NCBI GenBank assembly: GCA_025351875.1
Contig: JANXVA010000530.1
Coordinates: forward strand, 1 to 48,284
Length of the DNA: 48,284 bases
From: Myxococcales bacterium
GTDB taxonomy: Bacteria; Myxococcota_A; Polyangia; Polyangiales; Polyangiaceae
Direction: 5' to 3'
The notes under the pieces were generated by a model. It did not search any database. It worked only from the letters and a program-made list of their open reading frames with translations, and was not told the origin of the DNA. Below are positions 23,720 through 31,981 of this stretch, piece after piece. Within the stretch, counting starts at the first letter, position 1, and every line of letters begins with the position of its first letter. A program made the translations under genes and the position numbers.

Positions 23720-24973
23720 ATGCTCAACCGCACCCTGCAAATCGCCCTTTCCTCGTCGCTCCTCATCCTGATCGTCGCGGGCTGCGGCTCCTCGAACAGC
23801 CGGACTTTCGCGGACGGACCTCCCGAGGTCGGGGCGCCTGGACAAGGCCCGGGCGGAGAAATCGCCCCCGGAGGCGTCGCCCCCGGGGAGGCCGTCGGGC
23901 ACCTCCGCGGCACGGTGCTGGCGCCGAACGGGACGATGCCCATCGCGGGGGCGGTCCTCTATCTCACGACCACGAAGCCTGAGCCGGAGCCGGAGAAGGT
24001 CTACTGCGACGTCTGCATCCATCTCGATGCCTCGACGGCATACACGCTGTCGGACGACAAGGGCGCGTTCGATCTCGTGCCGAACGCCGTCGGCAAGCAG
24101 TACCTCGTGGTGCAGAAGGGCGGTTTTCGCCGCGTGCGCGAGGTGACGGTCGTGAAGGGCGAGGCGACGCTCGACGCGGTGCTCACGTCGCTCCCCGGGA
24201 GGACGGATCTCTCGGCGGGCGACGAGGTCCCCCGCATGACCGTGGTGCATGGGCAGTACGACGAGATCGAGGCCTCGCTGAAGAAGCTCGGGATCCACGA
24301 GTCGGCGATCGAGGTCGTGCAGAGCGCGCTCATCGGCCAGGCGGCAAGCTCGTTCCTCACCGACAAGTCGAGGGTCGACGGCAAGCACATCGTCTTCCTG
24401 CCCTGCGGGGACTTCACGCAGCCGTCGCCGAACACGGACCTGTCGTCGGACCCGACCATCCAGGACAACCTGCGCTCGTTCGTCGACGCGGGCGGTCGCC
24501 TCTACGTGACCGACTGGCACTACGACTTCATCGCGAAGACGTTCCCGGGTTTCATCGACTGGGCGGGCGGCGGCAGCGCACCGTGCTCGGGCTGCGAGCG
24601 CGTTGCGTACGATGCGCCGGCGACGCTCGACGATCCCTCGCTCGCCGCCTGGATGACGGCGCAGAGCCTCTCGACGTTCACGCTCCAGCGCAACTACACG
24701 ACGATCGCGTCGGTGAATGCGGTCGAGACGACGGACGCCGCGGGCGCGACGAAGACGGTGACTCCGCACGTCTGGGTGAGCGGCGCGAAGAGCGCGGGCA
24801 AGAAGGCGCCGGCCACGGTGAGCTTCGAGCACGGCTGCGGTCGCGTGCTCTTCAGCAGCTACCACACGGAGCCGTTTTCGAACGAGCTCACGCCGCAGGA
24901 GCGCGCGCTCCTCGGCATCCTGCTCGAGGCGAGCGTTTGCAACGATTCGCCCACAGGCGTCGTCGTGAAGTGA
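23720..24973 (+). CDS. Lipoprotein with CarboxypepD_reg-like domain
   Basis: The 417-residue product has a lipobox (IVAGC, Cys22), then a carboxypeptidase-regulatory-like beta-sandwich (about residues 58-140: GHLRGTVLAPNG, IAGAVLYLTT, KGAFDLVP). From about 155 to the end it has an alpha/beta region with GKHIVFLPCGDF, FVDAGGRLYVTDWHYD and GCGRVLFSSYHTEPF, which looks like a class I GATase-like/ThuA-type flavodoxin-like fold without a clear catalytic triad. It might read a sugar or protein ligand at the surface. Divergent to the GH31 gene; a shared operator is possible. Confidence 0.65.
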   Translation: MLNRTLQIALSSSLLILIVAGCGSSNSRTFADGPPEVGAPGQGPGGEIAPGGVAPGEAVGHLRGTVLAPNGTMPIAGAVLYLTTTKPEPEPEKVYCDVCIHLDASTAYTLSDDKGAFDLVPNAVGKQYLVVQKGGFRRVREVTVVKGEATLDAVLTSLPGRTDLSAGDEVPRMTVVHGQYDEIEASLKKLGIHESAIEVVQSALIGQAASSFLTDKSRVDGKHIVFLPCGDFTQPSPNTDLSSDPTIQDNLRSFVDAGGRLYVTDWHYDFIAKTFPGFIDWAGGGSAPCSGCERVAYDAPATLDDPSLAAWMTAQSLSTFTLQRNYTTIASVNAVETTDAAGATKTVTPHVWVSGAKSAGKKAPATVSFEHGCGRVLFSSYHTEPFSNELTPQERALLGILLEASVCNDSPTGVVVK

Positions 24974-24988
24974 GGGCAGCGGTGGTGG

Positions 24989-24994
24989 TATAGA
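24989..24994 (+). promoter_or_regulatory. -10-like TATAGA before ureohydrolase
   Basis: TATAGA ends ten bases before the ATG of the agmatinase-like gene, giving a very short leader at most. The last base departs from the TANNNT pattern. Confidence 0.3.
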
Positions 24995-25004
24995 CATCTG
25001 CGAG

Positions 25005-26054
25005 ATGTCTTTCGATCCCAACGCGCCCGCCCAGCCTGGCTCCGGAGTCTTCGGGTTGCCCTCCACCGAGGCGGAGGCGCGCGTCGTCCTCGTGCCGGTC
25101 CCGTGGGAGGCTACGACGTCGTACGGGGGAGGTGCGTCGGAGGGTCCGCGTGCGATCCGCGATGCGAGCGCGCAGGTCGACCTCTACGACCTGGATGTCG
25201 AGAAGCCGTACGAGGCGGGCATCTTCATGGGCGACGAGCCCTCGGAGATCCGGGTCGCCAACGAGGAGGGCAAGGCGCTCGCCGCGAAGATCATCGAGAA
25301 GGGTGGAGCGGGAGACGACCCGGAGCTCGTGCGCGCGCTGGCGCGGGTGAACACGCTCTCGGCGATGGTGAACGGCTGGGTGAAGCGGGAGACGTTGCGC
25401 CTGCTCGGTGCCGGCAAGCTCGTGGGCATCGTGGGCGGCGATCATTCGGTTCCGTTCGGGGCGCTGGTGGCGGTGGCGGTGAAGAGCCCGAGCTTCGGCG
25501 TCCTCCACTTCGATGCGCACTCGGACACGCGCCGCGCCTACGAGGGGTTCGAGCACTCGCACGCGTCGATCATGTTCAACGTGCTCGAGTGGATCCCGCA
25601 GGTGACGAAGCTGGTGCAGGTGGGCATCCGCGACGTGTGCGAGCAGGAGGTCGATTACTGCAAGTCGCAGGGCACGCGCGTGCGGATGTTCGCGGACCGT
25701 GAGCTGGTGAGGCGTCGTCATGCGGGCGAGCCGTTCGCGTCGGTAGCTGCGGACATCGTGAGTCAGCTCCCGAACGAGGTGTGGGTCTCGTTCGACATCG
25801 ACGGGCTGGACCCGCGCTTCTGCCCTCACACCGGCACGCCGGTGATGGGCGGTCTCGACCCGGGAGAGGTAGTGGCGATCCTTCGCGAGCTGGCGAGGTC
25901 GGGGAAGAAGATCGTGGGCTTCGACCTGAACGAGGTCGCCCCGAACTTGCACGATGAGCACGACGAGTGGGACGGCAACGTCGGGGCGCGGATGCTCTAC
26001 AAGCTGGTGGGCTTCATGCTGGCGAGCCAGGGGCAAGCGAAGCTGCTGGAGTAG
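25005..26054 (+). CDS. Agmatinase/arginase-family ureohydrolase
   Basis: The 349-residue protein carries the full ureohydrolase metal site: GGDHS (His147), DAHSD (Asp170, His172, Asp174) and SFDIDGLDP (Asp264, Asp266). It hydrolyses a guanidino compound to urea; arginine, agmatine, guanidinobutyrate or formiminoglutamate are the family's choices. The length, longer than SpeB (about 306) by a segment near residues 68-115, leaves the substrate open. The C-terminus has a conserved EVAP stretch as in the family. No polyamine gene is near, so I give no symbol. Confidence 0.9.
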   Translation: MSFDPNAPAQPGSGVFGLPSTEAEARVVLVPVPWEATTSYGGGASEGPRAIRDASAQVDLYDLDVEKPYEAGIFMGDEPSEIRVANEEGKALAAKIIEKGGAGDDPELVRALARVNTLSAMVNGWVKRETLRLLGAGKLVGIVGGDHSVPFGALVAVAVKSPSFGVLHFDAHSDTRRAYEGFEHSHASIMFNVLEWIPQVTKLVQVGIRDVCEQEVDYCKSQGTRVRMFADRELVRRRHAGEPFASVAADIVSQLPNEVWVSFDIDGLDPRFCPHTGTPVMGGLDPGEVVAILRELARSGKKIVGFDLNEVAPNLHDEHDEWDGNVGARMLYKLVGFMLASQGQAKLLE

Positions 26055-26128
26055 GGGAGGCGCTTCCGATCTGGCGCGACCGTGTCATCGTCCGGAAGGG
26101 ATGGCCGCCCCACTGAGGGCTACCCACT

Positions 26129-26923
26129 CTACGGATTCCCCTTCGGCGGCCGCAGCTTCCCGCAGCTCTTCTCCACCTGGCCGAACACCGACTTCTGGTC
26201 GAACGTGCCCGACTCGATCTCCGCGGGCGAGGCCTGCTTGCGCAGCTCCTTCCACGCGCAGCCGCAGAAGCTCGTAGCGGCCTCGGCCTTGGCGCAGCCC
26301 TTCATGAACGCGTCCTTCGAGACGCTCTCCGGCATCTTGTTGCCGCACACCTTCACCACCGGAACTCGCGCCGCGACGAAGCGATCGCTCGCGACGGTCC
26401 CCTCGTCACCGATCTCGGCGGCCGAGAAGCGCTTGCGGAACTCCGTCCACGTGCAGTCGCAGTACGGCTTCATGTCGGCGTTCTGGCCCACGCAGCCCTT
26501 CGCGAAGCCGTCCTTCACGCTCTCCTCCGGGATCTTGCTCGCGCAAGCGCCGATCACCTGCGCCTTCACCTTGTCGAGCTTCGGCGCCGGCATGTCGCCT
26601 GCGCTCATCTCGTCGTCGGTGAACGCCTTGCGGAACTCGCCCCACGCGCACTCGCAGTAGTCCGGAGAGTTCACGGCCTTCTTCGCGCATCCGCTCATGA
26701 AGTCGCGATGATGATCGGCGGCCGTCTTGGCCGGCGCCCCCGTCGCGACCGGCGCCGCCGTCGAGGCGGGCGCCGCGCTCTGAGCCGCCTTTGACGGCGC
26801 GCTTGGCGGCGCGACCGCGGGCCCCGGCTTTGCGGGCGCAGCCAGCGGCGGCGCTCCTCCACATGCCATCAGCCAGACGGCTGTGCTCACCCCCACGGAC
26901 CATGCGGCGCTGCGGAACGTCAT
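26129..26923 (-). CDS. Lipoprotein with triplicated Cys/Trp domain
   Basis: The 264-residue protein has a lipobox (WLMAC), an Ala/Pro-rich linker (to about residue 68) and three tandem domains of 60-70 residues. Each has the pattern F-x2-GC-x7..9-[YF]C-x-C-x-W-x-E-[FL]-RK, followed by a fourth Cys about 40 residues later, so 12 conserved Cys. This likely gives two disulfides per domain. No family is recognised. The minus-strand TATTCC eight bases from the ATG and the divergent TACACT of the M3 peptidase gene sit in a 68-base gap. Confidence 0.75.
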   Translation of the reverse strand: MTFRSAAWSVGVSTAVWLMACGGAPPLAAPAKPGPAVAPPSAPSKAAQSAAPASTAAPVATGAPAKTAADHHRDFMSGCAKKAVNSPDYCECAWGEFRKAFTDDEMSAGDMPAPKLDKVKAQVIGACASKIPEESVKDGFAKGCVGQNADMKPYCDCTWTEFRKRFSAAEIGDEGTVASDRFVAARVPVVKVCGNKMPESVSKDAFMKGCAKAEAATSFCGCAWKELRKQASPAEIESGTFDQKSVFGQVEKSCGKLRPPKGNP

Positions 26924-26931
26924 GAGAACGA

Positions 26932-26937
26932 GGAATA
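26932..26937 (-). promoter_or_regulatory. -10-like TATTCC, eight bases before ATG
   Basis: TATTCC on the minus strand lies eight bases from the ATG of the triplicated-Cys lipoprotein. The final C departs from TANNNT. Confidence 0.3.
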
Positions 26938-26977
26938 TCACCTGCGACGCCCCCAGGAACCTTCCGCGAAGGACTGA

Positions 26978-26983
26978 TACACT
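26978..26983 (+). promoter_or_regulatory. -10 TACACT, eight bases before ATG
   Basis: TACACT ends eight bases before the ATG of the M3 oligopeptidase gene. It would also drive the coupled channel gene. Confidence 0.4.
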
Positions 26984-26991
26984 CGGGCGCG

Positions 26992-29052
26992 ATGAAGGCC
27001 GCCAATCCGCTCCTCGAGGTGAAGGTCCCGGTCCCCTTCGACGAGGTTCGTGCCGAGCACATCGAGCCCGCCGTCGAGTCCCTCGTCGCCTCCGCGCAGA
27101 AGAACCTCGACGCGATCGGCGCCGCACCGTCGCCTCGCACCTACGCGGCCACGCTCGGGGCGCTCGACCATGCGACCAACGAGCTCGACTACGCGAGCAA
27201 CCTCGCGAGCCACCTCGAGGGCGTCCTCGGCACGCCCGACCTACGCGCCGCCTACGCCGCCGTCGTTCCGAAGATAACTGCATTCTACAGCCAGATCCTC
27301 CTCTCCGAGGCGCTCTACAAGGCGCTTCGCGATCTCGACGCGACTCCGGAGGCCAAACAGCTCGACCCCGCCCGCCGTCGCTACCTGACGAAGACCCTCG
27401 CCGACTTCCGCCGCAACGGCGCCGAGCTCGGCCCCGCAGGAAAGAAGCGCCTCGGTGACATCGACATCGCGCTCTCCGAGCTCACGCTGAAGTTCGCGCA
27501 GAACGTCGTCGACTCCACGTCGGCCTTCGAGCTGCTCGTCGACGAAGCGGACGCGAAGCGCCTCGAAGGCCTCCCCGAGGGCGCGCTCGAGGCCGCCCAG
27601 AAGAGCGCCGAGGAGAAGGGCAAGAAGGGCTACCGCCTCACCCTGCAGGCGCCCTCCTACGGCCCGGTCATGACCTTCGTGCGCGACCGAAAGATCCGCG
27701 AGGCTCTCTACCGGGCGCAGACCACGCGCGCGGCTGGCCCCGGCGGCCCCGGCGGCGCCGAGCGCGACAACCGCGGCATCATCAAGGAGGTCCTCGCGCT
27801 CCGTCAGGAGAAGGCAAAGCTCCTCGGCTTCGCACATTTCGCCGACCTTGCCACGGACGACCGCATGGCGAAGACCGGCAAGGATGCTCTCGCTTTCGTC
27901 ACGATGCTGCGCGACCGCTTGCGGCCCGGCTTCGAGCGCGAGAACGCCGAGCTCAAAGTCTTCGCCGCGACGAACGGACACGAGGGCCCGCTCGAGCCGT
28001 GGGACATCTCCTTCTGGGGCGAGGCGCAGCGCCGTGCGCTCTTCGACTTCGACGAGGAGACGCTTCGCCCGTATTTTCCGCTCGATCGTGTCACGCGCGG
28101 CCTCTTCGAAGTCGCCACCAGCCTCTACGGAATCACCATCGAACGCGATGCCGCCGCCCGCGTCTGGCACGACGACGTCACCGCCTGGGCCGTCCTCGAC
28201 AAGGGCGGCACGCGCATCGGAGCGTTCTATCTCGATCTCTTCCCGCGGGAGACGAAGCGCGACGGCGCGTGGATGGGCGGCGTCGTCGATCGGCTCCCGG
28301 GCACCGAGCACGAGCTCGAGAACGTCGCGGTCGTCGTCGCCAACATGACGCCTCCGCGCTCCCCCGGCGCGCCAGCGCTCCTCAACCATCGCGAGGTCGA
28401 GACGCTCTTCCACGAGTTCGGGCACATGATGCACCACGTGCTCTCCGAGGTCTCGATCCGCTCGCTCGCGGGCACGCGCGTCGTGAGCGACTTCGTCGAG
28501 CTCCCCTCGATGATCATGGAGAACTGGTGCTGGGAGAGCGAGGCGCTCGACCGGTTCGCGCGTCACTTCGAGACCGGCGCGCCCATCCCCGCCGACGTGA
28601 AGAAGCGCATGCTCGCCGCGCGAACGTACCGTGCGGCGAACGGGCTCATCCGCCAGCTCGGCTTCTCGACGGTCGATCTCCTCCTCCACACGGAATACGA
28701 CCCGGCCAAGCACGGCGACGTGATGGCCTACGCGTGCGAGGTCTTCGGGCGCTTCTCGCCTGTGCCGCTCCCGCGCGAGTACGCCATGCTCGCGTCGTTC
28801 TCGCACCTCTTCGGCGCCGCATACGGCTACGCCGCAGGCTACTACTCGTACCAGTGGTCCGAGGTCCTCGAGGCCGACGCGTTCGGTCGCTTCCGCGATG
28901 GCGGCATCCTCAGCGGCGAGGTCGGTGATCGGTTCCGTCGAACCATCCTCGCCCGCGGCGACACGGACGACCCGGCGGAGCTCTATCGCACGTTTCTCGG
29001 CCGAGATCCCGACGTGAGCGCGCTCCTGACGAGGCTCGGCATCGCCGCATGA
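26992..29052 (+). CDS. M3-family zinc oligopeptidase
   Basis: The 686-residue protein has the M3 zinc site: HEFGH at 474-478 and third ligand Glu503 in DFVELPS. The spacing H474-H478-E503 equals that of thimet oligopeptidase (473-477-502). Length is normal for the M3A (thimet/neurolysin/OpdA) branch. It lacks a signal peptide and should cleave short peptides in the cytoplasm. Its stop overlaps the start of the channel gene (ATGA), so the two are translationally coupled. Confidence 0.95.
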   Translation: MKAANPLLEVKVPVPFDEVRAEHIEPAVESLVASAQKNLDAIGAAPSPRTYAATLGALDHATNELDYASNLASHLEGVLGTPDLRAAYAAVVPKITAFYSQILLSEALYKALRDLDATPEAKQLDPARRRYLTKTLADFRRNGAELGPAGKKRLGDIDIALSELTLKFAQNVVDSTSAFELLVDEADAKRLEGLPEGALEAAQKSAEEKGKKGYRLTLQAPSYGPVMTFVRDRKIREALYRAQTTRAAGPGGPGGAERDNRGIIKEVLALRQEKAKLLGFAHFADLATDDRMAKTGKDALAFVTMLRDRLRPGFERENAELKVFAATNGHEGPLEPWDISFWGEAQRRALFDFDEETLRPYFPLDRVTRGLFEVATSLYGITIERDAAARVWHDDVTAWAVLDKGGTRIGAFYLDLFPRETKRDGAWMGGVVDRLPGTEHELENVAVVVANMTPPRSPGAPALLNHREVETLFHEFGHMMHHVLSEVSIRSLAGTRVVSDFVELPSMIMENWCWESEALDRFARHFETGAPIPADVKKRMLAARTYRAANGLIRQLGFSTVDLLLHTEYDPAKHGDVMAYACEVFGRFSPVPLPREYAMLASFSHLFGAAYGYAAGYYSYQWSEVLEADAFGRFRDGGILSGEVGDRFRRTILARGDTDDPAELYRTFLGRDPDVSALLTRLGIAA

Positions 29053-30518
29053 GCGACAGCCCAGCGGCACGCTTCGCGCGCGAGCCGCAGGCTACGGGCT
29101 CGCGCGGCGCGCTCCAGAGGCTGCTCGGTCGCCGGCTCGTCGAGACGACGCTCGGCGGTCTCATCATCGCCTCGGTCGCGCTCACGGTCGTCGAGACCAC
29201 GTCGACGTACCCGAACCACCTCGTCGTCTTCGCCGTTCACGCGATCAGCGTGATCTTCCTGGTCGAGCTCGCCGCGCGCTTCCGCGCTGCACCGAGCCGG
29301 CGTGGCTTCTTCAAGGAGTACTGGCTCGATCTCATCAGCGTCCTCCCGCTGCTCGCCGCCGTGGATCTGCCGTTCATCGAGGGCGCCTCCGCGACGCCGC
29401 CGAGCTGGCTTGCCGCGTTCGGTCTGCTCCGCATCTTCCGCCTCCTCCGCCTCATGAAGATCGCGCGTCATCGCGCGCTCCTGTTCCCGCGCGTCCTGCG
29501 AAAGGGCGCGCGCGAGCTGTTCTTCGCATCGGGGCTCGTGATGCTCGCGGTGGTCTTTGCGAGCTCAGCGCTCGTGATGTTCGAGCGCGATACGAACCCC
29601 GCGCTCCGGACATTTCCCCAGGCGTTCTGGTTCAGCGTGTACTCGGTCATCGCGACCGAGCCGATCCCCGGCCCTCCCCAGACCTTTGGTGGTCACGTGG
29701 TGGCGGTGATGGTCATCATGACCGGCCTCTTCACGTTCGCCACCGTCGTGGGAACGATCTCCGCTCTCGTCTCGGACCGCATGCGCGATGGTGAACTGAT
29801 CATGGACTGGGAAGATCTGCGGGACCACCTCATCGTCTGCGGCTGGAGCCGCAAGGCAGAGATCATCATCAAGGAGTACGTCGCCGCGTACCCGGAGGAC
29901 GACCGCCCCATCGTCGTCCTCGCCGAGCTCGAAGGCGGCGTTCCGCAGCTCCGCGACCCGGGCTCGCGGCAACGCGTGCAGTTCCTGAATGACGATTTCA
30001 CCAAGCTGGAGGCGCTCGAGAAGGCCGGCATTCGCCGCGCCGCGCGCTGCATCCTCCTCGCCGACACCTCGAAGGGTCGCAAGGAGCGCGACGCCGACGC
30101 ACGCACGGTCCTCGCCGCGCTCACCATCGAGCGGCTCAATCCCGCGATCTACACCGTCGCCGAGATCAACCGCCGCGAGCACGCGCACCACCTCGAGATG
30201 GGCAAGGTGAACGACTACGTCGTCAGCGGCGAGCAGAGCGCGTTCCTGCTTGCGCAGTCGGCCATCACCCGCGGAGTGATGAGCGTCTTCAGCGAGCTGC
30301 TCACGCGCGAGCACGGCAATCGCTTCTCGCGCTGCTCGCTCACGAACGACTGGAAGGGCAAGACGTTCCTGGAGCTCATGGTTCACATGAAGGAGGAGCA
30401 CAACGCGCTCCTCGTGGGCGTCGAACAGGACGAGAAGATCGTCGTCAACCCGACGTCGTATGTCTTCAAGGGCGACGAGGACGTCGTCCTGATCGCCGCC
30501 CGCGACGTGAAGCTCTAG
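29049..30518 (+). CDS. RCK ion channel, no TVGYG filter
   Basis: This 489-residue membrane protein has about six transmembrane segments. Segment four carries Arg/Lys every third residue (R128, R131, R134, K137, R140), as in voltage sensors. The pore loop AFWFSVYSVIATEPIPG occurs where Kv channels have TVGYGD; here residues 202-208 are ATEPIPG, so the K+ filter is absent. A TrkA-N/RCK domain follows (HLIVCGWSRKAEIIIKEY, residues 260-277), then a TrkA-C-like end. The ion cannot be K+ by the standard rule; it may pass another ion or act as a ligand sensor. It is coupled to the M3 peptidase gene and followed by a hairpin. Confidence 0.85.
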   Translation: MSDSPAARFAREPQATGSRGALQRLLGRRLVETTLGGLIIASVALTVVETTSTYPNHLVVFAVHAISVIFLVELAARFRAAPSRRGFFKEYWLDLISVLPLLAAVDLPFIEGASATPPSWLAAFGLLRIFRLLRLMKIARHRALLFPRVLRKGARELFFASGLVMLAVVFASSALVMFERDTNPALRTFPQAFWFSVYSVIATEPIPGPPQTFGGHVVAVMVIMTGLFTFATVVGTISALVSDRMRDGELIMDWEDLRDHLIVCGWSRKAEIIIKEYVAAYPEDDRPIVVLAELEGGVPQLRDPGSRQRVQFLNDDFTKLEALEKAGIRRAARCILLADTSKGRKERDADARTVLAALTIERLNPAIYTVAEINRREHAHHLEMGKVNDYVVSGEQSAFLLAQSAITRGVMSVFSELLTREHGNRFSRCSLTNDWKGKTFLELMVHMKEEHNALLVGVEQDEKIVVNPTSYVFKGDEDVVLIAARDVKL

Positions 30519-30524
30519 GCTCAT

Positions 30525-30546
30525 GAGGCCGCTCGCGGCCGGCCTC
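30525..30546 (+). terminator. Likely terminator after channel gene
   Basis: GAGGCC and GGCCTC flank an inner GGCCG-CTCG-CGGCC hairpin, seven bases after the channel stop codon, followed by GTTT. The T run is short but the stem is strong. Confidence 0.5.
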
Positions 30547-30588
30547 GTTTCCGGCGCGCCCGCGCCCCCCGGTCGCCGAGCTCGTCGT

Positions 30589-30924
30589 TTACATGCCGGG
30601 GATCGGCATGATCTCGACGACGTCGATCGTTCCGTCCGCCATCATGAAGTGCGGATGGCCCTTCAGGGTCTCGGCCAGCGTTTCCGCTGAGTCGGCCTGA
30701 AGGATGGAAAAGCCTCCGAGGTCGTTCGTGCTCGCCGAAGCGCCGCCCGCCGTGACACGGCTGCTCTTGCCGAGCGGTGCGCCCATCTCGACGATCGACG
30801 ACGCCGCGGTCTTGCTCCACGTCATCCACGCCTCCATCCCGGCCTTCTGCTGCTCTGGAGAGGCCTTCTTCGACTGCTCGAAGGACGACGCCGGCGCTCT
30901 GTAGAGAACGAGGAACCTCTTCAT
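30589..30924 (-). CDS. YciI/YCII-domain protein
   Basis: This 111-residue protein matches the YCII/DGPF fold seen next to ECF sigma factors and elsewhere: MKRFLVLYRAP at the start, a helix with EAWMTWSKTAASSIVEMG, GGFSILQADSAETLAETLKGHPHF and a final VVEIMPIPGM. The His of HPHF is in the usual place. It is likely a small enzyme or sensor of unknown ligand. The start at 30924 is used because longer readings add Arg/Cys-rich sequence. Convergent with the channel gene. Confidence 0.85.
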   Translation of the reverse strand: MKRFLVLYRAPASSFEQSKKASPEQQKAGMEAWMTWSKTAASSIVEMGAPLGKSSRVTAGGASASTNDLGGFSILQADSAETLAETLKGHPHFMMADGTIDVVEIMPIPGM

Positions 30925-31035
30925 CGGATGACCCCAACCTTTCGAGGGCGCGACCTCCCTTGGCCGCGCCGAGGGCAACCGGACTACGCTCGTTCGGCAA
31001 GCTCCGCAACGGGCCCCGGATAGGATGCGGAGGCG

Positions 31036-31351
31036 ATGACGGATCAAGCGGAGAAGAAGGCGAACAGCGTGGGCGCCGCCGTCGGGTGCGCGTCATGGAG
31101 AACGCCCCCGTGGTGGCGGCGCGTGACGAGGTCGCGAAGCGAATCGCCGAGGCGCGGTCGTCGCCGGCTTCGTCCTCGAGGTGGTGCGCGGGACACGCGA
31201 GCGACGCGCGATGGAAGCCGCGAGCGACGACGCGTCTGCGCGGCCGGTGCTCCCGAGCTGGCGCTTCGTTCTTGCAGTCCTCGGCGCGCTCGCGCTCGTG
31301 GTTGGCGTCATCCTCGTCGTGAGGAGCTTCGGCTCGTCGACCTCGCCGTGA
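31036..31351 (+). pseudogene. Small membrane-protein gene, frame broken twice
   Basis: Third-position GC and product quality jump between frames. First MTDQAEKKANSVGAAVG from 31036, then MENAPVVAARDEVAKRIAEA from 31095, then, near 31155, a third frame with VVAGFVLEVVRGTRERR, and MEAASDD to the stop at 31351. The last part ends with a single transmembrane segment (SWRFVLAVLGALALVVGVILVV). Either there are two indels in a roughly 105-residue tail-anchored protein, or a short ORF at 31211-31351 (46 aa) is all that is used. TAGGAT and GGAGG lie just before 31036. Confidence 0.4.
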
Positions 31352-31363
31352 GCGGCGCGCGCG

Positions 31364-31969
31364 CTACTTCAAGCACTTCTGCCAGGCCGACGTCGTCGTC
31401 GAGGCCATGGCGCAGGTGTACTGCGTCCGAGAGACCTCCTCGGTGCTGCAGGGATCGCCCTTCTGCTGCTTGGCCTGCGCGAGCGCTTGCTCCTTGAGCT
31501 GCGCGATCATGTCCGCTCCGATCCCCTCGAAGCGCGAGTCGCTGCCGACGGTGAGGTCGATGTACTTGTCGAACAGCTGCTTGCACTCGGCCTGCGAGAC
31601 CTTGCCCGTGGTGCTCTTGGCGGGCGGAGCCTTCGGGTCGCCCTTCTTGCCGCTGCCCTTGCCCGCAGGAGCGCCCGCTGCGCCGCCGCCGCCGCCTGCG
31701 GCTGCTCCGGCGCTCGCTGCCGCCGTATCGCCGCCGCCCACCGGCGTCGTGTACGGCTGCGACGGATCCGACGCCGGGCCTGGCGCTGCCGCTTTCGGCT
31801 TGCCCTCGGCCGCCAGGCGTTCCTCCGACGCAGAGTTCGCGGCGACGCCGTCGTCCTTCTTGTTCGCCACCATCATCTTCGGCTCCGGCCCGCCGCAAGC
31901 GGCGAGCGTGAGAGTCATCAGGAGAGGGAGACCGATGGCGAGCACGGTGAGGGGCTTCTGGCGCGGCAC
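31364..31969 (-). CDS. Lipoprotein with C-terminal Cys domain
   Basis: The 201-residue product has a lipobox (LTLAACG), a long Ala/Gly/Lys-rich linker (residues 35-118) and a C-terminal domain of about 80 residues with four Cys: ECKQLFDKYIDL, GDPCSTEEV, YTCAMAS and WQKCLK. This Cys domain is a pattern I associate with myxobacterial hypothetical proteins; function unknown. It lies 12 bases after the EF-hand lipoprotein but has its own TACGCT exactly six bases before its GTG, so it may be separately transcribed. Confidence 0.7.
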   Translation of the reverse strand: MPRQKPLTVLAIGLPLLMTLTLAACGGPEPKMMVANKKDDGVAANSASEERLAAEGKPKAAAPGPASDPSQPYTTPVGGGDTAAASAGAAAGGGGGAAGAPAGKGSGKKGDPKAPPAKSTTGKVSQAECKQLFDKYIDLTVGSDSRFEGIGADMIAQLKEQALAQAKQQKGDPCSTEEVSRTQYTCAMASTTTSAWQKCLK

Positions 31970-31975
31970 GCCTTC

Positions 31976-31981
31976 AGCGTA
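31976..31981 (-). promoter_or_regulatory. -10 TACGCT, six bases before GTG
   Basis: TACGCT occupies six of the 12 bases between the EF-hand lipoprotein stop and the GTG of the next lipoprotein. Same hexamer and spacing as at the HIT gene. Confidence 0.5.
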
